From NCBI GenBank assembly GCA_003241175.1, contig QFOI01000015.1, positions 1 through 23,863 of the forward strand: a DNA stretch of 23,863 nt, given 5' to 3'. The position numbers were made by a program, and so were the translations under genes. The notes below the pieces were generated by a model. It ran no database searches and was not told the origin of the DNA. It was given only the letters and a program-made list of their open reading frames with translations. The stretch is from Pseudopedobacter saltans. GTDB taxonomy: Bacteria; Bacteroidota; Bacteroidia; Chitinophagales; Chitinophagaceae. This document shows positions 1-6,310 of the stretch, one piece after another. How positions within the stretch are numbered: position 1 is the stretch's first letter; the number at the start of each line of letters is the position of its first letter.

Positions 1-490
1 CTTCCGCCCAAGCGAAATCTGATTTGTTGTAAACGATGACTTTAAGTTCGTTCGCTGCTTGGATAACTTCTTCTAGCGGGGCTTTGAATTTTTTGGGAGA
101 AAGACAGATCCAATCCCAATGTCCACTTAGTGGATGCGCACCCGAAGTTTCGATATTTGTCTGAAAACCTGCCGCTTGCAAAGCGTCCGTCAAACCATCC
201 AACTGATGCATAAGAGGCTCTCCTCCTGTCACTACAGCCACAATATTTTGCGCATTGCCACCTACTTCTTCCAGAGCCTTTGAAACAATCTCCTCTATGG
301 AAAATTTCGGATGAATATCCGCATCCCAACTATCTTTGACATCACACCACACACAACCCACATCGCAACCTCCCAATCGAATAAAATAAGCGGCATGGCC
401 CTGATAAAACCCTTCACCTTGTATGGTATAGAAAGATTCCATCACGGGAAGTAACGTCTTTTGTGATGTTTCGATTTCCAATATATTCAA
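1..490 (-). CDS. queE: 7-carboxy-7-deazaguanine synthase QueE (C-terminus cut by window edge)
   Basis: Radical SAM enzyme that converts 6-carboxytetrahydropterin to 7-carboxy-7-deazaguanine in the queuosine/preQ0 pathway. The minus-strand frame is open from about 490 to base 1. It reads MESFYTIQGEGFYQGHAA, then a cysteine cluster CDVGCVWC (CX3CX2C, the 4Fe-4S/SAM site, near 370), then VVTGGEPLMHQL near 210-240 and a lysine-rich SPKKFKAPLEE stretch near 75-100, all typical of QueE. The C-terminal quarter or so lies beyond base 1. The start is uncertain: TTG at 490 is one base after the folD stop, has AAGGGA in the folD tail upstream, and keeps the short lead-in (…LLPVMESFYT) common in Bacteroidota. 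ATG at 442 is the alternative. The tight spacing implies co-transcription and probably translational coupling with folD. Family call secure; start about 0.55. Confidence 0.93.
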   Translation of the reverse strand, partial: MNILEIETSQKTLLPVMESFYTIQGEGFYQGHAAYFIRLGGCDVGCVWCDVKDSWDADIHPKFSIEEIVSKALEEVGGNAQNIVAVVTGGEPLMHQLDGLTDALQAAGFQTNIETSGAHPLSGHWDWICLSPKKFKAPLEEVIQAANELKVIVYNKSDFAWAE

Positions 491-491
491 A

Positions 492-1376
492 TTATTCAAT
501 CCCTTCCGCTTTTTTGTAAGCCACCAATGTATTTTTAAGTAAACCAGCTATGGTCATCAAACCAACACCTCCAGGAACTGGAGTAATATAGGAAGTCTTT
601 GGAGCTACGTTTTCTAAATCAACGTCTCCCGCAATACGGAAACCCGATTTTTTGGTTTCATCAGCCACACGAGTAATACCCACGTCTATAACAACAGCTC
701 CTTCTTTCACCATGTCTTCTTTTACAAATCCTGGTTTGCCAAGTGCTGCGACAATGATATCTCCTTGTAAGCAAAGTTCCTTAAGATTTGGTGTATGACT
801 ATGGCAAATCGTAACAGTACAATTGCCATAAGGTAAATTGCTACTTAGCAAAATACTCATCGGACGACCAACGATATTGCTACGTCCGATAACAATGGCA
901 TGCTTACCTTTTGTTGGAATATTGTAATGCTCCAACATCAACATAATACCATAAGGCGTTGCTGGAACGAAAGTCGGAATTCCCAATACCAAATTTCCCG
1001 CACTCACCGGATGAAAGCCATCCACGTCTTTGTTCGGATCAATGGTTTCTATCACTTTTTGTTCACGGATATGTTTAGGCAAAGGTAATTGTACCAATAT
1101 GCCATCCACTGTTTTGTCTTCGTTGAGTTTTTTAATTTCGGATAACAAATCTTCTTCTGAAACAGACTCTTCTAAACGAACTAGTTTAGAAATAAATCCG
1201 ATTTCGTGGCTGTTCTTTTGTTTGCTTGCAACGTAAGTTTCACTTGCTCCATTGTTTCCCACCAATATAACCGCTAGATGTGGTGCTCTCTTACCTTGCG
1301 CAAGAAGTTGTGCAACCTCTGTTTTTAGATCTTCTTTTACTGCAGCAGCAGCGATTTTTCCGTCAAGTATTTGCAT
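492..1376 (-). CDS. folD: Bifunctional methylenetetrahydrofolate dehydrogenase / cyclohydrolase FolD
   Basis: Cytosolic enzyme that interconverts 5,10-methylene-, 5,10-methenyl- and 10-formyl-tetrahydrofolate with NADP(H), supplying one-carbon units for purines and formyl-Met-tRNA. The 294 aa match the usual length. Visible hallmarks are the catalytic pair Y48-xxx-K52 (YVASK), VDGILVQLPLP at about 90-100, DVDGFHP at about 117-123, PATPYG at 138-143, the nucleotide-binding GRSNIVGRP at 164-172, and the C-terminal PGGVGLMTIAGLL. ATG at 1376 is a clean start. A perfect TAnnTTTG element lies only 7 nt upstream, so any leader is very short. The gene sits between a lipoprotein gene and queE on the same strand; queE begins one base past its stop. 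Confidence 0.97.
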   Translation of the reverse strand: MQILDGKIAAAAVKEDLKTEVAQLLAQGKRAPHLAVILVGNNGASETYVASKQKNSHEIGFISKLVRLEESVSEEDLLSEIKKLNEDKTVDGILVQLPLPKHIREQKVIETIDPNKDVDGFHPVSAGNLVLGIPTFVPATPYGIMLMLEHYNIPTKGKHAIVIGRSNIVGRPMSILLSSNLPYGNCTVTICHSHTPNLKELCLQGDIIVAALGKPGFVKEDMVKEGAVVIDVGITRVADETKKSGFRIAGDVDLENVAPKTSYITPVPGGVGLMTIAGLLKNTLVAYKKAEGIE

Positions 1377-1383
1377 GATTTGG

Positions 1384-1391
1384 CAAAGATA
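1384..1391 (-). promoter_or_regulatory. Putative -7 element TATCTTTG upstream of folD
   Basis: On the minus strand this reads TATCTTTG, a perfect match to the Bacteroidota -7 consensus TAnnTTTG, 7 nt from the folD ATG. No TTG/TTTG -33 box is seen at 17-23 nt spacing. The call rests on one half of the promoter and on similar elements before tsaD, def and the HAD gene. Confidence 0.4.
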
Positions 1392-1460
1392 AAATAAAAA
1401 AAAACGGTTGGAAAACTTGTTAGGATTTCCATACCGCTTTCTCTATAAAATAGTTTCTGA

Positions 1461-2000
1461 TTATTGTCTTACAAAATCAAATGTAACTGTACCATTCGTA
1501 CCATCGCTCGCTGTAATAGGTTCAGTCAGACTGAAACCGCTTTGTGTAAGATTAGTCACGTCCAACAGGTAGCCTGTTGTTACTGTTTTACCTTTTGCAC
1601 CGTTGGTAATTTTCAATTGGAAGATTTTCTTTTTGTTTGCATCCGTACGGATAGACCAAATGATACTTCTTTGTCCATTGCCACAGTCTGCATTGCTGTT
1701 GATTGTATAGCTACCGTAACCGTTATGTGGCAATACCCAAGTACTACCTTTGAAACAATCAGGTGCTGCATCGTCAAAAATCAACGTGTTCATCTTAACG
1801 TTGTGCGTAACTGTTGCTGTCGAATTACCCGCCTGCGTAGTCGTCACACTTCCACCACTAATCCCGTTGATGGTTACATTGTTCAATACGTAAGAACCAT
1901 TAAGATTGACACCATCTACGGTATGTGAAGTCGAACCGCAGGAAATCAAGAAAATAGAAAAAGCCAAAGCCAATGATAAGATCGAAATTTTCTGTTTCAT
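1461..2000 (-). CDS. Small exported lipoprotein, possibly lipocalin-like
   Basis: A 179-aa protein starting at MKQKISILSLALAF, with a classic SPII signal and lipobox LISC at about residues 17-20, so it is probably anchored in the inner or outer membrane. The frame is open to an ATG at 2051, but that would put 17 extra residues ahead of a normal signal peptide; ATG at 2000 is preferred. The mature part has the pattern LNGSYVLNNVTING, then IWSIRTDANKKKIFQLKI, and a C-terminal TNGTVTFDFVRQ. It is beta-rich and resembles the small lipocalin-like lipoproteins common in Bacteroidota, but no family signature is decisive. Two cysteine-containing segments (APDCFKGS, NADCGNGQ) could form a disulfide. 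It lies 56 bp downstream of tsaD and may share its transcript. Function unknown. Confidence 0.75.
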   Translation of the reverse strand: MKQKISILSLALAFSIFLISCGSTSHTVDGVNLNGSYVLNNVTINGISGGSVTTTQAGNSTATVTHNVKMNTLIFDDAAPDCFKGSTWVLPHNGYGSYTINSNADCGNGQRSIIWSIRTDANKKKIFQLKITNGAKGKTVTTGYLLDVTNLTQSGFSLTEPITASDGTNGTVTFDFVRQ

Positions 2001-2056
2001 TTTATTGTGTTTAATTTTATCCATAGAGCAATTAAGCAAAAAAGTTGCCATTTTTT

Positions 2057-3076
2057 CTACCAGGCGGCCCTTGCCGTTGGGCTGACGGTCATATTGGCAA
2101 AATTATTTTCCAAAAATTTATAGTAACCCGTTATGGCAATCATACCACCATTGTCTGTGCAGTATTGAAAAGGTGGACAGAAAGTCTGCCAACCGTATTT
2201 TTCTCCATATTCCTTTAATGCGTTTCTCAAACCACTATTGGCACTTACACCTCCTGCTATGCAAACTTGGTTCACACCTGTTTGTTCCACCGCTTTTTTT
2301 ACTTTTTTCATCAATATGTCGATAATCGTCCCTTGAATGGAAGCACAAAGATCCAACTTATTCTTTTCAACAAAATCCGGATCTTTTTGTTTTTCCTTAT
2401 TGAGAAAATACAATACGGAAGTCTTCAAACCACTAAAACTAAAATCGAGTCCGGGAATCTGTGGCTTGGCAAACGTAAAAGCGTTAGGATTACCCTCTTT
2501 AGCATATTTGTCAATCAAAGGACCACCAGGATAAGGCAAACCCATCAATTTGGCTGTCTTGTCAAAAGCTTCTCCGGCGGCATCATCAATCGTCTGCCCC
2601 AATACTTCCAAATGCAATGGACTGTGAGCTAATACTATCTGTGTATGTCCACCACTTACGGTAAGACATAAAAAAGGAAAAGTGGGCTTGGGATCAGCAT
2701 CATTTTCGCCAGAAGGGATAAGATTAGCCAATACATGCGCTTGCATGTGGTGCACCGCAATCAACGGAATGTCCAATGCTAAAGCCATTGATTTCGCAAA
2801 TTGCGCTCCTACCAATAAGCTACCAATCAAACCCGGTGCTTGTGTAAAAGCGATAGCATCTATTTCTTGTTTAGAAATTCCAGCTTTTCTCAACGCAGAA
2901 TCAACAACTGGAACAATATTTTGGATATGGGCTCGACTTGCCAACTCTGGCACTACGCCTCCATATTCCTGATGTATTTTCTGAGAGGCAATGAAATTGG
3001 ACAAAATACGTCCATCCTGGCAGACCGCCGCACTTGTATCGTCACAAGAAGATTCTATTCCTAAAATAACCGCCAC
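2057..3076 (-). CDS. tsaD: tRNA N6-threonylcarbamoyladenosine transferase subunit TsaD
   Basis: ASKHA-fold metalloenzyme (formerly Gcp/YgjD) that transfers the threonylcarbamoyl group to A37 of ANN-decoding tRNAs, working with TsaB/TsaE. The 339 aa match the family. Visible are the N-terminal LGIESSCDDTSAAV, the metal ligands H110 and H114 in HHMQAH, the phosphate-loop SGGHTQIVL, GEAFDKTAKLMGLPYPGGP, FSFSGLKT, AGGVSANSGLR, and D308 in CTDNGG, the third metal ligand. The start is GTG at 3076, preceded by AAGGAG with a 6-nt spacer, one of the few convincing Shine-Dalgarno sequences in the window. A perfect TAnnTTTG element lies further upstream. It sits between pyrC and a lipoprotein gene, all on the minus strand. 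Confidence 0.97.
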   Translation of the reverse strand: MAVILGIESSCDDTSAAVCQDGRILSNFIASQKIHQEYGGVVPELASRAHIQNIVPVVDSALRKAGISKQEIDAIAFTQAPGLIGSLLVGAQFAKSMALALDIPLIAVHHMQAHVLANLIPSGENDADPKPTFPFLCLTVSGGHTQIVLAHSPLHLEVLGQTIDDAAGEAFDKTAKLMGLPYPGGPLIDKYAKEGNPNAFTFAKPQIPGLDFSFSGLKTSVLYFLNKEKQKDPDFVEKNKLDLCASIQGTIIDILMKKVKKAVEQTGVNQVCIAGGVSANSGLRNALKEYGEKYGWQTFCPPFQYCTDNGGMIAITGYYKFLENNFANMTVSPTARAAW

Positions 3077-3093
3077 TACAAACTCCTTTTTGG

Positions 3094-3101
3094 CAAAGGT
3101 A
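3094..3101 (-). promoter_or_regulatory. Putative -7 element TACCTTTG upstream of tsaD
   Basis: The minus strand reads TACCTTTG, a perfect TAnnTTTG match, 17 nt before the GTG start of tsaD and just ahead of its AAGGAG ribosome-binding site. No good -33 TTG at standard spacing was found. It suggests tsaD has its own promoter in addition to any read-through from pyrC. Confidence 0.45.
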
Positions 3102-3110
3102 GGATTTAAT

Positions 3111-3268
3111 CAATTGACAGTGAATAGTTGATAATGGACAATGCTTTTCAAGAGTATTTTTATGCAATTTTTCCCATTTTTTCTATGCGCAACAAATATC
3201 CAAAACAAAATCACAAAACACTTATGAGAATATTTGAATAACATTGTCAATTATCCATTGTCCATCAA
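3111..3268. repeat. Degenerate inverted repeats of TTGACAATGGATAA type in the pyrC-tsaD gap
   Basis: The left block (3111-3144) contains TTGATAATGGACAATG at 3128-3143. The right block (3242-3268), read on the other strand, contains TTGATGGACAATG followed by GATAATTGACAATG. The two blocks are imperfect inverted copies built from the same short units (GACAATG, GATAA) and flank about 100 bp of AT-rich DNA with no gene. Similar low-complexity units turn up between genes in many bacterial genomes. No function is evident; a hairpin across the gap is possible. Confidence 0.45.
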
Positions 3269-3269
3269 A

Positions 3270-4655
3270 TTAATTCCTATCATACTGCAACTTTTCCCCC
3301 TTTATAGATTCGTCAAACTGCCCATTTCCATAAACCAAATGTCCACTGACAAAAGTATATTGGACACTTGCCGGGAAAGTCGTTCCTTCCAATGGACTCC
3401 AAGCACATTTGTACAAAATATTTTCAGGAGTAACCGTGGATGGTTTGTTCAGGTCGACCAATACCAAATCCGCAAAATATCCTTCCCTGATATAGCCACG
3501 ATCCTTGATCTGAAAGCAATCAGCAACAGCGTGGCTCATTTTTTCCACTACTTTTTCCAAAGTTATTTTTCCTTCTTTCACATATTTGAGCATCAATGGC
3601 AAACTGTGCTGAATGAGTGGTAGGCCGGCTGCTGCGTTATCATAATTGGCATCCGCCAACAATTCCAATTGCCCATTTCCATTACGCTGATAACCTTTTT
3701 CCGAAAGGAGATGCGGAGCGTGGTCGGTAGCAATAACGTCAATACGATCATCCAATAAAGCATCCCAAAGAGCGGCACGATCCTCAGTCGTTTTGACGGC
3801 AGGATTACATTTGATTTGATAACCTTTGGTTAGATAGTCCGCATCCGAATAAGTCAAATGATGCACACAGACTTCAGAAGTTATCTTTTTGTCTTTTAAT
3901 GGAATTGTATTGGTAAACTGAGACAACTCCAATGCATCCGTGATGTGCAAAATATGCAAACGAGTTCCATGTTGCTTGGCTAATGCAATCGCTTTGGAAG
4001 AAGAAGCATAACAATTGGCGGCATCTCGAATTAAAGGATGATCTTCTGGACGAAGATGTCCATTACGTTCCGCAAAAATGCGTTTATAGTTTTCCTGAAT
4101 GATGGACTGCTCTTCGCAATGTGTTGCAATCAGCATTTCGCATCCCGCAAAAACTTTTTCCAAAATCTTTGGATCATCTACCAACATATTTCCCGTGGAA
4201 GATCCCATGAAAATCTTAACACCAGCAATATCATTTTTATGACGATTGGCTTCCAATATGTCTTCCAGATTGTCGTTGGACGTTCCCATGTAGAAAGAAT
4301 AGTTGGCTAAGGAATTGGCCTTTCCGATGGCATATTTATCCTCCAAAAGTTGGTGTGTCAGCGCAGGCGGTTTGGTATTGGGCATTTCCATATAACTCGT
4401 CACACCGCCAGCCACAGCAGCTTTTGCTTCTGTGTAGATATTTGCTTTTTGCGTTAATCCTGGTTCACGGAAATGCACTTGGTCGTCAATCACACCAGGT
4501 AGTAAAGTCAAACCTTCCGCATTGATTTCTTTGATATTGGAAGTGTTTTCAATGATATTGGCGATGCGCTCGATACGTTGGTTTTTGATATGGACATCGC
4601 CATAAAAACGTAAACCCTCATTGACTATCTGCGCATTTCTGATAATATATTCCAT
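3270..4655 (-). CDS. pyrC: Dihydroorotase (class I-like), with one expected metal His replaced by Gln
   Basis: Amidohydrolase-superfamily enzyme that cyclises carbamoyl-aspartate to dihydroorotate in pyrimidine synthesis. It has 461 aa from ATG 4655; the frame also opens with TTG at 4664, but MEYIIRNAQIVNEG is the normal N-terminus. Motifs: GVIDDQVHFREPG at 54-66, MEMPNT at 89-94, GVKIFMGSS at about 145-153, ATHCEEQS with H179, RLHILHITDALE, and the catalytic-loop ATDHAPH. In classical members the first motif is DxHxH; here it is D57-D-Q59-V-H61, so the first metal histidine is Gln. The other ligands (H61, H179, the H of LHILH and the late Asp) are kept, and I recall this DDQVHFREPG form from relatives. 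Loss of activity is therefore not assumed. Confidence 0.92.
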   Translation of the reverse strand: MEYIIRNAQIVNEGLRFYGDVHIKNQRIERIANIIENTSNIKEINAEGLTLLPGVIDDQVHFREPGLTQKANIYTEAKAAVAGGVTSYMEMPNTKPPALTHQLLEDKYAIGKANSLANYSFYMGTSNDNLEDILEANRHKNDIAGVKIFMGSSTGNMLVDDPKILEKVFAGCEMLIATHCEEQSIIQENYKRIFAERNGHLRPEDHPLIRDAANCYASSSKAIALAKQHGTRLHILHITDALELSQFTNTIPLKDKKITSEVCVHHLTYSDADYLTKGYQIKCNPAVKTTEDRAALWDALLDDRIDVIATDHAPHLLSEKGYQRNGNGQLELLADANYDNAAAGLPLIQHSLPLMLKYVKEGKITLEKVVEKMSHAVADCFQIKDRGYIREGYFADLVLVDLNKPSTVTPENILYKCAWSPLEGTTFPASVQYTFVSGHLVYGNGQFDESIKGEKLQYDRN

Positions 4656-4671
4656 GTTGACCAAGTTTGGT

Positions 4672-4679
4672 GCAAGGTA
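4672..4679 (-). promoter_or_regulatory. Possible -7 element (TACCTTGC) upstream of pyrC
   Basis: The minus strand reads TACCTTGC 16 nt before the pyrC ATG, a near match to TAnnTTTG. A similar variant, TAACTTGC at 12941-12948, precedes uvrA. No -33 partner was found, so this is weak. Confidence 0.25.
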
Positions 4680-4720
4680 ACTTATCTAGGGAAAAGGAAA
4701 AAAAGGAAGGTGTAAGGAAA

Positions 4721-4744
4721 AAGGCTTGAGTTGAAAGGCTTGAG
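4721..4744 (+). repeat. Short direct repeat AAGGCTTGAG in a purine-rich tract
   Basis: AAGGCTTGAG occurs at 4721-4730 and again at 4735-4744, inside a strand-asymmetric purine-rich stretch (about 4688-4755). A pyrimidine-rich stretch (TTACCTTAAACCTTATGCC, near 4780-4798) follows. It lies in the 179-bp divergent gap between pyrC and the HAD gene. No gene or clear regulatory function. Confidence 0.35.
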
Positions 4745-4823
4745 GAAAAATGAAGCAATATCGTATTCAATATAACTTTACCTTAAACCTTATGCCTCAT
4801 GCCGTAAAGTCATCATTCAATCC

Positions 4824-4831
4824 TACTTTTG
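4824..4831 (+). promoter_or_regulatory. Putative -7 element TACTTTTG, 3 nt before the HAD-gene ATG
   Basis: TACTTTTG matches TAnnTTTG exactly and ends 3 nt before the ATG at 4835. If used, transcription would begin at or within a few bases of the start codon, giving an essentially leaderless mRNA. No -33 TTG at 17-23 nt was found. Confidence 0.35.
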
Positions 4832-4834
4832 CAC

Positions 4835-5530
4835 ATGACTTATCAAAATATCTTTTTTGACCTTGACCACACAATTTGGGATTTTGAGGCCAATGCTAAG
4901 GATTCCATCCGAGAAGTATTCCAGCAGACAAATTTGAATGAAAGAGGTATTGAAGACTTCGACCTTTTTTTTGATCACTACAGCGTTCACAATACAAGAT
5001 TGTGGGATCTGTACACAAAAGGACGTATCAAACAAGACGTTTTGAAATGGAAACGTATGTACTTGGCAATGCTCGATTTCAAGATTGCAGATGAAGTATT
5101 GGCAAAAGACATGGACAGACAATTCCTAACTATATTGCCGACAAAAAGCAAGGTTTTCCCTTATACATTCGAAATATTGGATTATTTATTGGAAAAAAAT
5201 TATCGTCTTCACTTAATTACCAATGGTTTTGATGCCATACAAGCAGGCAAACTAAAAAGTAGCCAACTAGAAAAATATTTCGAAAACGTCGTGACCTCCG
5301 AAGGTAGCGGAAGCCTTAAACCCAAAGCAGAGATTTTCGAATATGCTTTAAATGCAGCCAAAGCGAAAAGGCAGTCCAGCATTATGATCGGCGATAATCA
5401 AGATGCCGATATTGCCGGGGCGAACAATGTGGAAATAGATACTGTTTGGGTAAATCATATTGATGCAAAACAGATTATACCTTCAAAATACACGATTACA
5501 TCATTGGATCAGTTGGAAGGGATATTGTAG
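4835..5530 (+). CDS. HAD-family pyrimidine 5'-nucleotidase, YjjG/YfnB type
   Basis: HAD-superfamily phosphatase of the YjjG/YfnB group, whose members dephosphorylate nucleoside monophosphates, including non-canonical pyrimidines, as a housecleaning reaction. It has 231 aa from ATG 4835; the TTG six bases earlier adds nothing conserved. Motif I is FFDLDHT with nucleophile D9 and general acid D11. Motif II is LITNG. The diagnostic linker QAGKLKSSQLEKYFENVV is followed by SEGSGSLKPKAEIFEYAL, carrying the motif III lysine. Motif IV is MIGDNQDADIAGANN. The residues between motif I and about 85 form a helical C1 cap. The gene is divergent from pyrC, though no direct functional link is proven, and ends just before a perfect 9-bp hairpin. 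The exact substrate cannot be read from sequence. Confidence 0.9.
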   Translation: MTYQNIFFDLDHTIWDFEANAKDSIREVFQQTNLNERGIEDFDLFFDHYSVHNTRLWDLYTKGRIKQDVLKWKRMYLAMLDFKIADEVLAKDMDRQFLTILPTKSKVFPYTFEILDYLLEKNYRLHLITNGFDAIQAGKLKSSQLEKYFENVVTSEGSGSLKPKAEIFEYALNAAKAKRQSSIMIGDNQDADIAGANNVEIDTVWVNHIDAKQIIPSKYTITSLDQLEGIL

Positions 5531-5538
5531 AAATGCCG

Positions 5539-5560
5539 CTGTTGGTGTTTTCACCAACAG
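5539..5560 (+). terminator. Perfect 9-bp hairpin after the HAD gene (no U-tract)
   Basis: CTGTTGGTG (5539-5547), loop TTTT, CACCAACAG (5552-5560), starting 8 nt after the HAD-gene stop. There is no T-run on either side, so it may not work as a classical intrinsic terminator. It sits between convergent genes and marks the left edge of the accessory-looking segment. Confidence 0.5.
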
Positions 5561-5604
5561 TATAAAATGCTATATTGTGTAGGTAAAAACCAGGCGTTCT
5601 GTTC

Positions 5605-6162
5605 TTAAAATACTTCTTCGTTTTGTCCTCCAATATTATGTTTCATTATTTGTCCCATACTGCTTGTTACATAGCCAGCAAGGCTTTCTTCCTTTCGTTG
5701 TCCGTTGGATAAGTAGTCAATATTTATTGAGCAGTCTCCCGTAATGTTAACCCAAACAGTTTTACTTTCGCCAACCTCTAGTTTGTCAATATGCCCACCG
5801 CCACAACCCACAATGTTAATGTTTGTCAAGGTTGTATGTGTAGAGTTTGTAAATGTAATTCTCATTGTATTGAGCAAAATAATAGCTACCCAACAATAAA
5901 AAAGCATAATGGGAATGTTAAGTAGCATCAGCCCGCAAGTCGTAAATAACTTTGTTCTGTTGTCTTTGTCTTTGCTGGTTTTAATTAAAATGGAAATCAA
6001 AACTCCAAGATTTATTAAACCTGTCAATGCTATAAAACCGTAACCAACGAAAAGTAATTCAAACGAAGAGGTCAGAAAGTAAAGTCCGAAAATACCTGTC
6101 CCAAGCAAGAATGAAATTAATGCTGTTTGTCGTCCAAGTCTTATGTGTCGTTGTGTCGTCAT
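5605..6162 (-). CDS. Unknown membrane protein, three predicted TM segments and an exported C-terminal domain
   Basis: A 185-aa protein with no recognised family. Hydrophobic segments lie at about 13-31, 34-60 and 73-99. The loop 61-71 (KTSKDKDNRTK) is strongly basic, so it is likely cytoplasmic. That would place the 85-residue C-terminal domain (about 101-185) outside the membrane. This domain has two cysteines (NIVGCGGGH, TGDCSIN) that could form a disulfide, a glycine cluster, and a beta-strand-like pattern (KLEVGESKTVWVNI). The start is ATG 6162; ATATGC context, no Shine-Dalgarno. GTTAGGC lies 10 nt upstream of the start (minus strand), at the end of a large inverted-repeat element. The gene is separated from the co-directional ATPase by that element, so co-transcription is possible but the physical unit looks cassette-like. 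Function unknown. Confidence 0.75.
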   Translation of the reverse strand: MTTQRHIRLGRQTALISFLLGTGIFGLYFLTSSFELLFVGYGFIALTGLINLGVLISILIKTSKDKDNRTKLFTTCGLMLLNIPIMLFYCWVAIILLNTMRITFTNSTHTTLTNINIVGCGGGHIDKLEVGESKTVWVNITGDCSINIDYLSNGQRKEESLAGYVTSSMGQIMKHNIGGQNEEVF

Positions 6163-6173
6163 ATGCTTGCGCC

Positions 6174-6299
6174 TAACGTTGAAGCATTGGCGTTGTGGCG
6201 GAAATAGAATTACTGATGTTCAGTTTAGTACCAAAGCTAAATAGTAGTACAAATGTTGAGCCTATATTCGTCAGCCGCCATAATGCCAATGCACTGTTA
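6174..6299. repeat. 126-nt inverted-repeat element (attC-like or MITE-like) between the ATPase and membrane-protein genes
   Basis: The left arm (6174-6201) begins TAACG and contains GCATTGGCGTTGTGGCGG. The right arm (6275-6299) reads CCGCCATAATGCCAATGC then ACTGTTA. The arms pair over 18 nt with two C/T substitutions, plus the outer TAAC/GTTA tetrad. About 73 nt lie between, including a smaller TTTAG…CTAAA pairing. On the minus strand the element ends in GTTAGGC, which fits the integron core GTTRRRY. The opposite end (GGTAACAG) does not give a good RYYYAAC complement, so this is not a textbook attC. It fills the gap between two ORFs exactly, as a recombination site or dispersed repeat would. 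Confidence 0.6.
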
Positions 6300-6310
6300 C
6301 CAGCAGTTAT
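6295..6310. repeat. Boundary repeat GTTACCAGCA, copy at the ATPase 3' end
   Basis: TGTTACCAGCAGTTAT is an inverted copy of ATAATTGCTGGTAACG at 7616-7631; 14 of the 15 positions from GTTACC onward match. It overlaps the ATPase stop codon (6307-6309) and the outer end of the large inverted-repeat element. Together the two copies bracket the ATPase ORF. Confidence 0.55.

Noticed and set aside
42..329. A 95-codon minus-strand open frame near the left edge
   Set aside because: It lies out of frame within the partial queE gene. The queE frame shows the CX3CX2C cluster and TGGEP motif, while this frame yields no family-like sequence.
1464..1928. A 154-codon plus-strand open frame
   Set aside because: Antisense to the lipoprotein gene; Cys/Arg/Thr-rich composition without domains, typical of a shadow frame.
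4829..4834. TTG starts for the HAD gene (4829), pyrC (4664) and the BSP lipoprotein (12743)
   Set aside because: Each is followed within three codons by an ATG that begins the conserved N-terminus or signal peptide.
6174..6299. Calling the inverted repeat a definite integron attC site
   Set aside because: Only one end has a good GTTRRRY core; the other lacks the complementary RYYYAAC, and no integrase gene is in the window.
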